Assembly (NCBI RefSeq): GCF_021631985.1
Contig: NZ_CP070225.1
Span: forward strand, 10,168,001 to 10,232,000
Length of the DNA: 64,000 bases
Direction: 5' to 3'
From: Sandaracinus amylolyticus
GTDB taxonomy: Bacteria; Myxococcota_A; Polyangia; Polyangiales; Sandaracinaceae
Below the pieces are notes generated by a model. It did not search any database. It was not told the origin of the DNA and was given only the letters and a program-made list of their open reading frames with translations. Shown here in pieces: positions 26,944-39,300 of the stretch. The stretch's first letter is position 1. Each line of letters opens with the position of its first letter. Made by a program: the position numbers and the translations under genes.

Positions 26944-27297
26944 ATGACGACGCGCCCGCGCCGCTGGAACCGCGTCATCCGCGTCGCGATGTTGGCGGTC
27001 ATCGCGCTCGTGTGCCTCGCGAGCGCGACCGGCTGGGGGGCGGATCCCGACCTCTCGATCCCCTTCGTGTGCATCATCGCCGTGTTCGGCGTGGGCACAC
27101 GCGGCGGAGTGCTCGACGCGCTGCCCTTCGTGACGATCGAAGCGGCGGTCGTGCTGCTGCTCGGCGTCGCGACGTTCTCGGGGTCGCGCGACTTCGTGTG
27201 GGCCGCGTCGGTCGCGGTGAGCCTGGTCGCGGTCGGGAAGATCGCGCTGCTCGAGCTGACGAAGGAGCCGAAGGACCCCGACGGGCCCGAGCCGTGA
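26944..27297 (+). CDS. Small membrane protein, function unknown
   Basis: 117 residues. A basic N-terminus (TTRPRRWNR) precedes hydrophobic segments [53 protein letters not shown] and [15 protein letters not shown], so three or four membrane helices with positively charged residues inside are likely. The last 15 residues are polar ([12 protein letters not shown]). No family is recognised. Its stop codon abuts that of the convergent lipoprotein gene in a shared TGATCA. Confidence 0.7.
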   Translation: MTTRPRRWNRVIRVAMLAVIALVCLASATGWGADPDLSIPFVCIIAVFGVGTRGGVLDALPFVTIEAAVVLLLGVATFSGSRDFVWAASVAVSLVAVGKIALLELTKEPKDPDGPEP

Positions 27298-27843
27298 TCA
27301 GCGCATGCCCTGGGCGTCGACGGGGCGCGTCGACGAGGCCTGCGCGACCGGCTCGCTCGCTTCTTCGTCGCCGGACGTGATCGCGCCCTCGTCGCTCACC
27401 GCGCCCTCGGCTGCCTCGGCGCGCGGCACGCCGGGCAGGAGCGCCTCGTCGCCGCTCAGGATCTCCTCCGAGACGAGCACGAAGCCTTCGTTCTCGCCGC
27501 GCCAGATCTGACGCACCGTGGTCGCGCGCAGCTCCATCGTGTGCTCGTCGATCCACGAGTAATTCACGTACGACGCGGCGCGCCCGCCCTCGAGCCCGAG
27601 GTCCATGTTCGTCACGTCGGCGTCGGCGACGTGCACCTCGGATCCCCACGCGCGATGGCTCGCGACGAACGCCGCGCGATGGCTCGGCGCGACGCGCTGC
27701 GCCGCGAGGTCGACGCGGCCCCAGCGCACCTCGTCGTTGAGCGCGTGCACCTGATCGCCGAGCCGTACCTCGGGCGAGATCGAGTCGATCATCATGCAGC
27801 CCGAGAGCGCGGCGATCGGGAGCAGCAAGGCGAGGCGCTTCAT
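27298..27843 (-). CDS. Small lipoprotein, function unknown
   Basis: 181 residues from ATG 27843. The lipoprotein signal MKRLALLLPIAALSGC is compact. The mature part (SPEVRLGDQVHALNDEVRWG ... VNYSWIDEHTMELRATTVRQIWRGENEGFVLVSEEI) has an alpha-helical first third and a strand-rich middle resembling an NTF2-like or cystatin-like fold, then an acidic low-complexity tail of about 50 residues. Proteins of this appearance occur widely in myxobacteria. A TAGCGT box ends 7 nt before the ATG. Confidence 0.65.
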   Translation of the reverse strand: MKRLALLLPIAALSGCMMIDSISPEVRLGDQVHALNDEVRWGRVDLAAQRVAPSHRAAFVASHRAWGSEVHVADADVTNMDLGLEGGRAASYVNYSWIDEHTMELRATTVRQIWRGENEGFVLVSEEILSGDEALLPGVPRAEAAEGAVSDEGAITSGDEEASEPVAQASSTRPVDAQGMR

Positions 27844-27850
27844 GCCGCCG

Positions 27851-27856
27851 ACGCTA
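27851..27856 (-). promoter_or_regulatory. -10-like box TAGCGT, leaderless arrangement
   Basis: On the minus strand TAGCGT is followed by 7 nt and the ATG of the small lipoprotein gene. Confidence 0.4.
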
Positions 27857-27895
27857 TCGGTGCGCGCGAGCGCCACCAAGAAACCGGCGATCGGC

Positions 27896-27901
27896 TATGC
27901 T
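27896..27901 (+). promoter_or_regulatory. -10-like box TATGCT that favours the GTG start at 27909
   Basis: TATGCT is followed by 7 nt and GTG at 27909. The in-frame ATG at 27897 lies inside this box, which argues that translation begins at the GTG. Confidence 0.45.
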
Positions 27902-27908
27902 GTGCCCG

Positions 27909-28922
27909 GTGCGCGCGCTGGCGATGACGTGGATCGCGGGGACGGCGCTGGCGATGGCGGGATGCGTGCTGCCGCCGGTCGACCTCGAGGGGCGAGCGTG
28001 CCCATGCGCCGAGGGCTGGGTGTGCGTCGCCGGGATCTGCGAGCGCGGCGAGCGCCCGCAGATCGACGCCGGAGCCCCGAGGGATGCGTCGATGGACGCG
28101 CCGACGCCGGTCGACGCCGGCGGTGAGGACGCGGGCCGCGAAGACGCCGGCATCGTGGAGCTCGACGCCGGCTCGTTCGACGGTGGGCGGGACGCTGGTT
28201 CGCCCGACTCGGGCTCGCCCGACTCCGGCCCGCCGGACTCGGGCCCGCCCGACGGTGGCCCCGACCTCACGCACTGCGACGATCTCCACGCGGGCGCGCT
28301 CTTCTGTGACGGCTTCGAGTGGAGCTATCCGGCGGGGCGCATCAACTGGCAGGCCGACCTCCTGGAGAACGGCAACGTCACGACCGTCACGTCGCCCGCG
28401 CCGTTCTTCGGCAATCGGGCGCTCCGCGGGACGACCACCGCGCTCGGTGGGCGCGCCGCCATGACCGCGACGTTCACGCCGATCACCAGCGGTGACCTCT
28501 GGCTGCGCGGGCTCGTGTACCTCCCGAGCGCGCTCGCGGTGGACGCGATCAGCCTGCTCTACGTCGGCGCGCCCGACGGCTCGTCGGGGCTCGCGATCCA
28601 GACCTACGGCGTGACGGGCTCGGCGCGCGCGGCGACGTGGGTCGGGCCGGCGGAGTACTACGACGCCACCGGGATCAACATCCCGCGTGACCGCTGGGTC
28701 TGCCTGCAGCTCCACACGACGATCGCGGACACCGGCGGCTCGGTGGAGCTCTTCGTGAACGACGTCGGCCTCGGGCCGCGCACCAACCTGGACACCCGGC
28801 CCAACGGCGGCTTCGGCGTGATCACCGCGGGCATCGAGTACTCGGATCCCGCGACGCAGGGACCGGCGACGCTCTACATCGACGAGGTCGTCCTCTCGCG
28901 CACCCGCGTGCCCTGCGAGTGA
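27909..28922 (+). CDS. Lipoprotein with LamG/concanavalin-like C-terminal domain
   Basis: 337 residues from the GTG. The signal is RALAMTWIAGTALAMAGC. A small Cys cluster (ACPCAEGWVCVAGIC, EGF-like) follows. Then comes a long linker of Asp-Ala-Gly and Pro-Asp-Ser-Gly repeats (GSPDSGSPDSGPPDSGP region, residues about 75-120). The C-terminal 200 residues look like a jelly-roll LamG domain: CDGFEW near its start, LWLRGLVYLP, WVCLQLHTTIADTGGSVELFVND and the closing YIDEVVLS. LamG-like domains bind carbohydrates or proteins; this one is probably displayed on the outer surface. The stop abuts that of the convergent TPR gene (TGATCA). Confidence 0.75.
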   Translation: MRALAMTWIAGTALAMAGCVLPPVDLEGRACPCAEGWVCVAGICERGERPQIDAGAPRDASMDAPTPVDAGGEDAGREDAGIVELDAGSFDGGRDAGSPDSGSPDSGPPDSGPPDGGPDLTHCDDLHAGALFCDGFEWSYPAGRINWQADLLENGNVTTVTSPAPFFGNRALRGTTTALGGRAAMTATFTPITSGDLWLRGLVYLPSALAVDAISLLYVGAPDGSSGLAIQTYGVTGSARAATWVGPAEYYDATGINIPRDRWVCLQLHTTIADTGGSVELFVNDVGLGPRTNLDTRPNGGFGVITAGIEYSDPATQGPATLYIDEVVLSRTRVPCE

Positions 28923-29690
28923 TCAGAACGCACCGTCGATCGCCAGCGATCCCGGGCCGATCCGAAGGCTGACCCGCGCGCCTTCCTGCTCTTCGCCCGC
29001 GTTCGAGACGAGATCGATCGAGCCCCAGATCGTCCCGACGAGCGCGGCGAGCCCGCCGGTGATCAGCAGCACGTTCGCGGCGATCGCGAGCGAGTCGGCG
29101 TCCTGGCTCGCCTCGACCGCGGCCGCGTGGGTCGGGGCGCGCATCGCGTCGTTGTTGCGCGCGAGCGCGAGGCCACCCACGACCGCGCCGCCGATCAACA
29201 CGGCCGCGCCGCTGCCCGCGATCACCCACGGCACGACGTCGGGCCCGCGTGACGGCGGCGTCGACGGCGGTGTCGGATCGGGCGTCTCGCGATCTTCGCG
29301 GCGCAGTCGCTCACGCTCTTCCTCGAGCGCGCGCACCTCGGCGACGTGTCGCTCGAGCGACTCGAGCCGTGCGCGCACCGCGGGCGCGTCGTCGGCGTCG
29401 GGCGCTTCCTCGAGGTAGTCGCGATAGGCCTCGAGCGCGCCCTCGAGATCGCCGGCGCCCTCGAGCGCACGTGCGAGGTTGTAGGAGAGCAGCGGCTCGG
29501 AGTGCAGCTCGCGGGCCTCGCGCAGGCGATCCGCCGCGTCCGCGAATCGACCCTGTCGATACAGCTCCGCGCTCTCGCGGAATAGCTCGAGCGCGCGTGT
29601 TCGCGCGGCCGCGTCCCCCTGCTGCGCGCACGCCGGAAGCGCACAGAGTGTGATGATGAGCGCCAGCGCCATCGTCGCGACGGTGGTCAC
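28923..29690 (-). CDS. TPR-containing exported membrane protein
   Basis: 255 residues from a GTG at 29690 (VTTVATMALALIITLCALPAC); ATG 29672 is an alternative. The signal could be of the lipoprotein type (ALPAC) or Sec type. Two TPR-like repeats follow: LFRESAELYRQGRFADAADR and LLSYNLARALEGAGDLEGALEAYRDYL. Then comes a charged coiled coil (RALEEERERLRRED), a Pro/Thr linker, and two C-terminal membrane helices (WVIAGSGAAVLIGGAVVGG and LAIAANVLLITGGLAALVG). This layout is frequent in myxobacterial proteins encoded next to Ser/Thr kinases. Here the kinase gene is divergent with 108 bp between the starts, so a signalling link is plausible but inferred. Confidence 0.75.
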   Translation of the reverse strand: MTTVATMALALIITLCALPACAQQGDAAARTRALELFRESAELYRQGRFADAADRLREARELHSEPLLSYNLARALEGAGDLEGALEAYRDYLEEAPDADDAPAVRARLESLERHVAEVRALEEERERLRREDRETPDPTPPSTPPSRGPDVVPWVIAGSGAAVLIGGAVVGGLALARNNDAMRAPTHAAAVEASQDADSLAIAANVLLITGGLAALVGTIWGSIDLVSNAGEEQEGARVSLRIGPGSLAIDGAF

Positions 29691-29798
29691 GATGTGCGAG
29701 ACTCCCCGGTCCGCGACGCCCGTAATCGGCATGCCGATGTCGTTCTCGTTCGCAGCCACTGCCCGGTCCGAAAGCGGAGTTCTCGAGGAGCGCATTCG

Positions 29799-31478
<1,680 letters not shown>

Positions 31479-31518
31479 CGCGGACGACGCGCGGGTGGAG
31501 TAGGGTTCGTTCGTCCGA

Positions 31519-33246
31519 ATGGCCGAGCAGACCCACGACGGATCTCTCCTCGGCGTCGCGATCCGCGACGTCTCTCGCCTGCGCAAGGTCGTCGGCGTCG
31601 TCGCACAGCACGGCTTCGGCGAGGTGCTCACGCGCATCCCGTTCGCGGCGCAGCTGCTCGGCGCGACGCCCTCGCGGCGCGGTAAGGAGGCCGAGGGCAC
31701 GCCCGCCGAGCGCTTCGCGCGTCTGCTCGCGGCGCTCGGGCCGACGTACATCAAGCTCGGTCAGGTGCTCTCGATGCGCTCGGACCTGCTCCCCGCGGAG
31801 TACGTCCAGGCGCTCAGCAAGCTGCAGGACAAGGCGCCGCCGATCCCCTACGCCGACGTGCAGAGCGTGATCGCGGAAGGGCTCGGCCGTCCTGCCGAGG
31901 AGATCTTCGCGGAGATCGATCAGGAGCCGATCGCGACGGCGTCGATCGGTCAGGCGCACCTCGCGCGCACGCGCGACGGAAAGCGCGTCGTGGTGAAGGT
32001 GCAGCGCCCCGGCATCGGCACGACGATGCGCGGCGATCTCGATCTGCTCTTCATCGCGGCGAAGGCGCTCGAGGCGAGCATCGACGAGATGCGGCTCGTG
32101 ACGCCGAGCGCGATCGTCGCCGAGTTCGAGAAGAGCCTGCTGCGCGAGCTCAACTTCAGCGCGGAGCTCGCGAACCTGGTGCGCATGCGCGCGCTGCTCG
32201 ATCCCGATCGCCCGGTGATCGCGCCCGCGCCGCTGCCCGAGCTGAGCTGCCGCACCGTGCTCACGATGGAGTACTTCGAGGGCCGCCCGGTGCGCGCGCT
32301 GACGCCGAAGAGCCCCGAGGCGAAGCACGCGGTCGAGCAGATCCTCCACGCGATGTGCAAGGGCGTGTTCGTCGACGGGTTCTTCCACGGCGATCCGCAC
32401 GCCGGGAACATCCTGGTGAACGACGAGGGCACGCTGTGCTTCCTCGACCTCGGCCTGGTCGGGACGCTGAGCGCGGAGCAGCGCGACGATCTCGTCACGC
32501 TCGTGCTCGGGACGATCATGGACGACGCGAGCACCGTCGCGCGCGTGCTCCTGAAGATCGGCACGCCGACCCAGCGCATCGACATCGGCGAGCTCAAGAG
32601 CGAGATCACGCGCGTTCGCGCGCAGTACGTGATGGTCCGCTCGGTGAAGGACCTCGACACGCGCGGCTTCATCGAGGAGTTCGCGAACGCCGCGGGCAAG
32701 TACCGCGTGAAGCTGGCGACCGAGTACTCGGTGCTCGCGAAGAGCGCGGGCACGATCGAGGGACTGGTCCGGACGCTCGATCCCGACGTCGACGTGATTC
32801 CGATCATCCGTCCTTACGTCGAGAAGATCTTCGGCGAGCGCTGGGCGCCCGACAAAGTGGTGCAACAAGCGCTGGGCGGCGCGACCGGCATGGCGTCACT
32901 GCTGCGCACGGTGCCGACGCACGTCGATCAGATCCTGCACGACATGGAGACCGGCAACGTGCAGGTGCGGCCCATCATGCCGAAGCTCGATGCGCTGCCC
33001 GATCGACTGCACGACAGCGCGACGAGAGTGGCAGTCGCGGTCTTCAGTGCATCGATGTCGATCTGCGCGGCGATCATGGTGCCCGACCGCGCCGAGCACT
33101 TCTTCGACTACGCGAAGATCACGCTCTTCTTCGTCGCGTTCACCGCCGCTGTCGCAGGTTGGTTCGTGACGTGGTGGTGGCACTGGCTGGGGCGCGGGAT
33201 CAACCTGCGCGTGACGCCTCTATTGCGGTTCTTCCGGCGCGGATGA
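31519..33246 (+). CDS. ABC1/UbiB family atypical kinase-like protein
   Basis: 575 residues. The family signature KxGQ is at residues 79-82 (TYIKLGQVLSMRSDLLP), the Ala-rich nucleotide loop ATASIGQAH at 140-147, Lys160 in VVVKVQRPG, the catalytic FFHGDPHAGNILV and the metal-binding FLDLGLVG. Two C-terminal membrane helices follow (VAVAVFSASMSICAAIMV and ITLFFVAFTAAVAGWFVTWWW). UbiB-type proteins are ATPases needed for ubiquinone synthesis or lipid-quinone handling, and other members act in lipid metabolism. It follows the PEGA kinase by 40 bp on the same strand and may be co-transcribed. A TAGGGT box lies 12 nt before the ATG. Confidence 0.9.
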   Translation: MAEQTHDGSLLGVAIRDVSRLRKVVGVVAQHGFGEVLTRIPFAAQLLGATPSRRGKEAEGTPAERFARLLAALGPTYIKLGQVLSMRSDLLPAEYVQALSKLQDKAPPIPYADVQSVIAEGLGRPAEEIFAEIDQEPIATASIGQAHLARTRDGKRVVVKVQRPGIGTTMRGDLDLLFIAAKALEASIDEMRLVTPSAIVAEFEKSLLRELNFSAELANLVRMRALLDPDRPVIAPAPLPELSCRTVLTMEYFEGRPVRALTPKSPEAKHAVEQILHAMCKGVFVDGFFHGDPHAGNILVNDEGTLCFLDLGLVGTLSAEQRDDLVTLVLGTIMDDASTVARVLLKIGTPTQRIDIGELKSEITRVRAQYVMVRSVKDLDTRGFIEEFANAAGKYRVKLATEYSVLAKSAGTIEGLVRTLDPDVDVIPIIRPYVEKIFGERWAPDKVVQQALGGATGMASLLRTVPTHVDQILHDMETGNVQVRPIMPKLDALPDRLHDSATRVAVAVFSASMSICAAIMVPDRAEHFFDYAKITLFFVAFTAAVAGWFVTWWWHWLGRGINLRVTPLLRFFRRG

Positions 33247-33275
33247 GGCTCGAACGGTCGCTCGTGCGAGCGTGC

Positions 33276-33304
33276 TTGACGAGCCGTCGCGCGAGGCGTA
33301 TGCG
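33276..33304 (+). promoter_or_regulatory. Sigma-70-type promoter for the RHS gene
   Basis: TTGACG, 17-bp spacer, TATGCG. The ATG of the RHS gene is 12 bp further on, leaving a very short leader without a ribosome binding site. Confidence 0.55.
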
Positions 33305-33316
33305 AACCTCACTCGT

Positions 33317-36300
33317 ATGAAGACAGCTCGTCAGCATCGGCGCTGGTTTGCAGCAATAGCGATCCTCACAGGCACAGTCGTCTCTTGCGTTGAGGACCGA
33401 GGCGATGTCGAGAGAGTCGAGTTCGCGCTCGACCCAGCGCCCGAGAGTGACGCTCTTTGGCAGAGCTCCGCGGTGGGAATCACGCAGGGCGTTCCGGGCG
33501 TCACACCTGACGGTGCGTCGACGTACACGATCCCGATCGCGGCGCCTGCAGGCCCCGCGGGATTTCAGCCGAGCATCGCGCTGAGCTACAACAGCCGCGC
33601 CGGCTCGAGCGCTGTCGGCGTCGGCTGGTCGATTGTGGGCGTCTCCGCGATCACCCGCTGTCCGTACAATCTTGCTCGGGACGGACAGACTGGAGGCGTG
33701 CAGTTCGACGACGACGACGCGCTCTGTCTCGACGGCCAGCGCCTGATTCCGATGTCCGGGGAATACATGCTCGAGTCAGGGCTCGAGCGCGCGAAGCTCC
33801 ACGGCGAACTTCACGATCCGGACTCGTACTTCGTCGTCCATTTGCCGAATGGCGGGCGCCGCATCTTCGGCGGACCGGGCGCTTCATTCCACCCGGAGGC
33901 TCGCGAGCTTACCCGCGATGGCGAGTCGGTCGTCGCCGAACGCCGGACCTTTCAGTGGCTGATCGCGGAAGAACGTGACGCCTCCGGTAACGTCATCGAG
34001 TACGACTGGACCGCCCCGGGCGGTCCAGATGACCCGGTCGGCGAGCCTCGAATCGAGTCGATTCGCTACGGCGGCTTCGTGTCGGAACAGGACGCGCTGC
34101 CGAGGACCGGCGAATGGCCGGACCGCGTCGGCGAGATCGACTTCGTCTGGGAGACGAATGACGGGAAGCCGATCGAGATCGGCTACCAGCACGGAGTCGA
34201 GTTCCGCCGCACCGCTCACCTCGCCACGATCGCGACGCGCACAGGGATAGGGCCCGAACGCACCCTCCGGGAGTACCAGCTCGGCGGCCGCTTCAGCGAG
34301 GCGACCGACCGATGGCTCCTGACCGATGTTCGAGAGTGCGATCACCTCGGCGTCTGTCTCGACCCAGTCTCGTTCCGATATAGCGGCGAGGATCAGCAGG
34401 ACGAGCTCAAGAGCTCGTCGGTCATGGCCGCCCCCTCCGGTTGGTGGGAGGAGTGGTTCAACCGCATCGTGGTGACCCCCGCTCCCGCAGCCATCGTTCC
34501 GACCGATGTGAACGGTGATGGTGTGACCGACATTCTCTATTGGGAGGAGACGAGCGACCATGTCCGGACGCACTGGTACGTTCGCCTCGGCCGTTGGAGC
34601 GGCCAGTACGGCCCGGAGATTGATGCACGTCTTCCCGAGACACCGGTTTCCGTCGGAATGAGTGATGTGCGTCCGATCGACTTCGATCGGGACGGCGATG
34701 ATGAGCTCATCTTCCGCAGGTGGGATGGCGACGCGCATCTCTGGCGAACCGATGTGTTCGAGTGGGGTGAAGACGATGATGGCTATTGGGAGATCGGGAG
34801 CGACTTCGATGGCTGCGAGGACGATCATCATTACGAGCCGCCCTACCCGGCGCTCGTGGGCGACTTCGATGGGAATGGTGCGTCGGATTTTCTCGCGTCG
34901 TGCCTGACGCACGAGGAGGTCCACAGAGACGGCGGCGTGATCAGCCACCCGCTCGCCGGTGTGCAGCAGAGGATTCGATGGCACGCGAATGCTGATTGGT
35001 TCGTGTATCACGCCGTTGACGACGTCGATTTCGTTTCGATGCCCGAGCAGTACACCGAGCTCACGACCATGCGGACGAGGAGCTATGTGCTCGACAGCGA
35101 TGGCGATGGCGTAGCTGAAGTGCTGCTCGCACATCCCGCGACCCGCGGATTCTTGGCGCGTATGCGCGTCCGACCCGACGCGGAGCCCACCCTCGAACAA
35201 CTCGACATCGGTCTGCTACCTAGCGTCGGACACGTCTTCCTCGATGCGAACGGGGACGGTCTCGCTGATCTGATGACCGTGCGATCGGACGGCGACATCG
35301 GGATTCGGGCCAACACCGGCCGCGGCTTCCACCCCATCGAAAACAAGGTGGAGAGCGATCCCGATCTTGAGCAGTACTACAGAGGCCGAACGACCCAAGA
35401 TATCCGCGTCCTCGACTACAACGGGGACGGTCGGCAAGACTTCTTGCTGCTTCACGAAGGCAACGAAGACGGTTCGTTGCCTCCCGCCGTGATCGTGAAC
35501 GTCGCCACGGCGGATGACGAAGGACGGGTTGCCTTCCATGCGCGCGTCCTTCCTGTCGCACCCGGATTTCAAGGATACCCGCGCAACTGGGCGACGACTC
35601 AAGTCATCGACGCGAATGGCGACCGGGTTCCGGATTTGGTCTCAATCGACGGCGAGACCGTCCGGGTCCACATCGCGCAGCGTGAGCTGCCTGACATCCT
35701 CCAGGCAGTCTCGGGCGACCACCCGCAGGCCACGACGTTCGAGTACAGCAGAGCCCATGCAATCATGCGGCGGGCAGTCGGCTGCTCGTACCCCATCTCG
35801 TGTGCGACGCCGGACGTCAGTGTCGTCACCGCGTCCGTGCTCCCGAACGACGCACCCTTTCCGCTCGAGAATCAGCACGACTACAGCGAGCCGCGCACGG
35901 ACGTGCGTGGGCGGGGTTGGTTGGGGTTCGAGCTCGTGTGGACGAGCGAGGGTATCGCGAACGCCAGCGAGGTGCAGTACGATCTGCATACCCCATTCTC
36001 TACCGAGCCAGAGGGTGAGCGGTGGGTCGGCAGATACTCGTATGTCGGCGCACGAGTGCCGATTCGCGAGTGGCACGCAGCGCTCCTGTCCGAGAAGCGC
36101 ATCTACGTCGTCGAGCACCGTCGCGACCCGGAGGTGATCTTCCTGACCGGCGACCACTCGCGGTATCTCGTTCGGACGCGTTTGCATGAGACGCGCGAGT
36201 TCGAAGTGCAGAGCGATGCGTTGGCACTCCCGCGTCCGTTTTCTGCCCTGATCGCCGGCGTCGCACCGATCATCGAACGAGCGCAGACGACTCAGTGGGA

Positions 36301-39300
36301 CGAGCACGGATTCTCCGAGAGGGTCGAGTCCCGCATCGTCGGTGCCACGACGGAAGTCATCGAAACGCCGCGCCGTAATCGCCCCGAGCAATGGATCTTC
36401 GGACTGCCGGAGCTGGTTCGCGTTCGAAGTTGGCCCGACGTGGTGCTCGACCCGGGAACTTCCGGAACGCGCGAGATCACGCCGAAGTATGACGATCGGG
36501 GACGGCTCTACGGATTCTCGCGCGCCGGGTCGAGTGCCGCCGACTACCTCGAGATCTACTACGGTCGAGATTCGAGGGGTAACATCACGTACACGTCGTC
36601 CTCGGGGGCCGAGCCCCTCGATCCGGAAGGACGTTCGTACGGAAGCCTCCATCGCGAGAGTTGGGTCCGGTACGACCGCGACGGCGTGTATCCGATCGAG
36701 CTGGAGGACGCACTCCATCGCATTACGACGCTCCAGCATCATCACACCTCCGGCGCACTCCAGCGGGTCACGGATGCAAACAACCTCGTGCACCGTGCCT
36801 TCTTCGATGGATTCGGACGTGTGACGCGCGAGGATCCCGCGACAGGTGGGGCAGTCCTTCTGCGCTACCTCGAATCTCCGGACCGCGCCGTACGCGTTGA
36901 TGTCGAAGCTGCCGACGGCAGCCGCTCCACCATCGATGTCGACTCGTTCGGGCGCACCCGGCGAACACGACGATCGATTCATTCCGGCACCACCCAGCGC
37001 TGGTCGGTGGTCAGTCGGACGTACGATTCACGCGGCCGTCTCTCGGGCGTGACGCTCCCCGCATTCGAGGGAGAAGGCGCCGAGTCCATCGTGCTCACGT
37101 ATGACGCGCTCGATCGCCCTCTCACGCGCTCGCATGCAGGGCGGCTGACTCAGTACAGGTACGACGGCCTCTCCGTCAGGATCACGAACCCCCGAGGGTT
37201 CGTTAAGGAGTACGCGTACGATCGCGCCCGGCGACTCGTGAGCGCCGACGAGGGACCCGACGGCACTCGGACTCGGTACGGATACGGCCCGTTCGGCGTT
37301 CTGGAATCGGTCGACTCGGGCGATGACGTCGTCTGGAAGGCTGGCTACGACACGTGGGGCCGGCGAACCACGCTGTGGGACCCCGATAGCGGCGCCGAAA
37401 CGACTCTCTACGACAGCTTCGGCGACCCGGTGTACTCACGAAACGCCGTTGGCGAGATCATCGAGGCGCGACGAGACGTGTTGGGCCGCCAGACGCGGCG
37501 GATCTCCTCCGTCGATGGCGAGACGTCGTTCGTGTGGGACGACGCGGTGGACGGAATCGGCAGATTGAGTGTCACCTGCGCCGAAAATGGCGCGGTGTGC
37601 ACCGAGTACGACTATGATGCTCGTACCGGACAGCGAACGAGAGAGCGTCTGGTCGTGAGCGGCGTCGGGACGTACGACACCGAGCTCGGGTACGACTCCT
37701 TTGGACGAGTCTTTCGCATCGCGTATCCGGAGGTGCCGGGTCGCGCGACGCGATTCGCCCTCCGATTCGAATACGACGGCAGCGGTGCGCTCGACCGCGT
37801 CCGCGAGGATCGAACGGGCGGCGCCACCTTTTACGACGTTCTCGCGCGCGATGCGAGGGCCCACGCCACGTCCGAGGCGCTCGGTCCGATGACGGGCTCC
37901 CGCACCTACGATGCAGCGACGGGCCTGTTGAGGACCACCCGTGTGCGCCGACCCAGCGGGTCCGGTTGGGAGGACCTCCAGTATCTCGGGTTCACATACG
38001 ACGATCACGGCAATCTCGAACAGCGTGCCGACGTGGTCAGCGGGCGGATGGAGACGTTCGGATACGATTCACTGGACCGACTCGAGATGTGGCGTGTCGA
38101 TTCCGGAACTCCGACGAACTACGCGTACGACGGCCGCGGAAACCTCACTCACTACGCAGGCGTCCGTCAGGACTTCGGGCCCGACGGAAGCACCGGGTTC
38201 TACGGCCCGCACGCGATTCGGCAGCGCGGTTCGGTGCGATACGCGTATGACGTAGCGGGACGACAGACGTCCGGAGGCGGCCGGACGCAGATCACATACA
38301 CGAGTGCCGGCCTGCCTCGCCGTGTTCGCCTGACGAGCGGCACGCAGGCGGACTACAACTACGACTCATTCGGTCATCGCGTTCGTGCGCGCACGGGCAG
38401 CGCGAGCACCGTCTACGCAGGCGACCTGTTCGAGGCGCGCACGAGCGGGACGACGACGACCTACGTGTTCCACATCTTCGCTGGTGGCCGCGAGCTCGCG
38501 CAGATCACGCGCACCGGAACGACGGAGCGCGTCTCGTACCTCTTGACCGACCATCTGGGAACCCTCGATGCCGTCACCGACAGTGCTGGCGCGGTCGTGG
38601 AGCGGTTCCGCTACGACCCGTTCGGCAGCCGCGTGAACGCCGCCGGCAGCACGTCGGCGACCCAACGGCATCGTTGGGTGGGTCACGAGTCCGACGACGC
38701 CACCGGCCTAATCAACATGCGCGGCCGTATGTACGATCCGCAGACTGGCCGGTTTCTCAGCACGGATCCGCTGTCGCTCACGCCTGCGGTACCGCAGTCG
38801 CTCAACTCGTATTCGTACGTACTGAACAACCCGTCGTCTTTGCGGGATTCGACGGGCTGGTGGTGCGACGGACTCAGCTTCTCGGTGTGTCCCGATGGAT
38901 CGAGGCCCAGCGATGCCGGTGGATCCGCGGGAGCGAGCATCGGGCCCGGGAGCTCGTGGGGCCCGCTGCCGGCGAGCGCGGCAGGATCGGCACCGATGGC
39001 CGACTCCGCCGGTTCGATGCCCACCGTCGCGCAAGCCGATTGGTTCGGAAACGATTCGTGGGAGCAGGACGTCGTCGAGTTCGCGGATTGGCTTGACAAC
39101 AGCGGAACGGCGGACTTTCTCGCCGGCGCTGGCGATGTGATGACGCTCGGGTTCGCGTGGGCCTTCCGCGAAGTCACCGACGTCGACGGTGGTGCCATTG
39201 ACACGTCAAGCGATGAGTATGCTGGCGGTGTGGTGGTCGGCGCGGCGGTCGTCGGTGGCGGCGCTCTCGGCGCCTCAGCCGGCGGAGGCGCCGTGGTAGG

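Noticed and set aside
31519..33246. Ordinary Ser/Thr protein kinase in tandem with the PEGA kinase.
   Set aside because: It has the KxGQ and Ala-rich loop of the ABC1/UbiB family rather than a glycine loop, and two C-terminal membrane helices.
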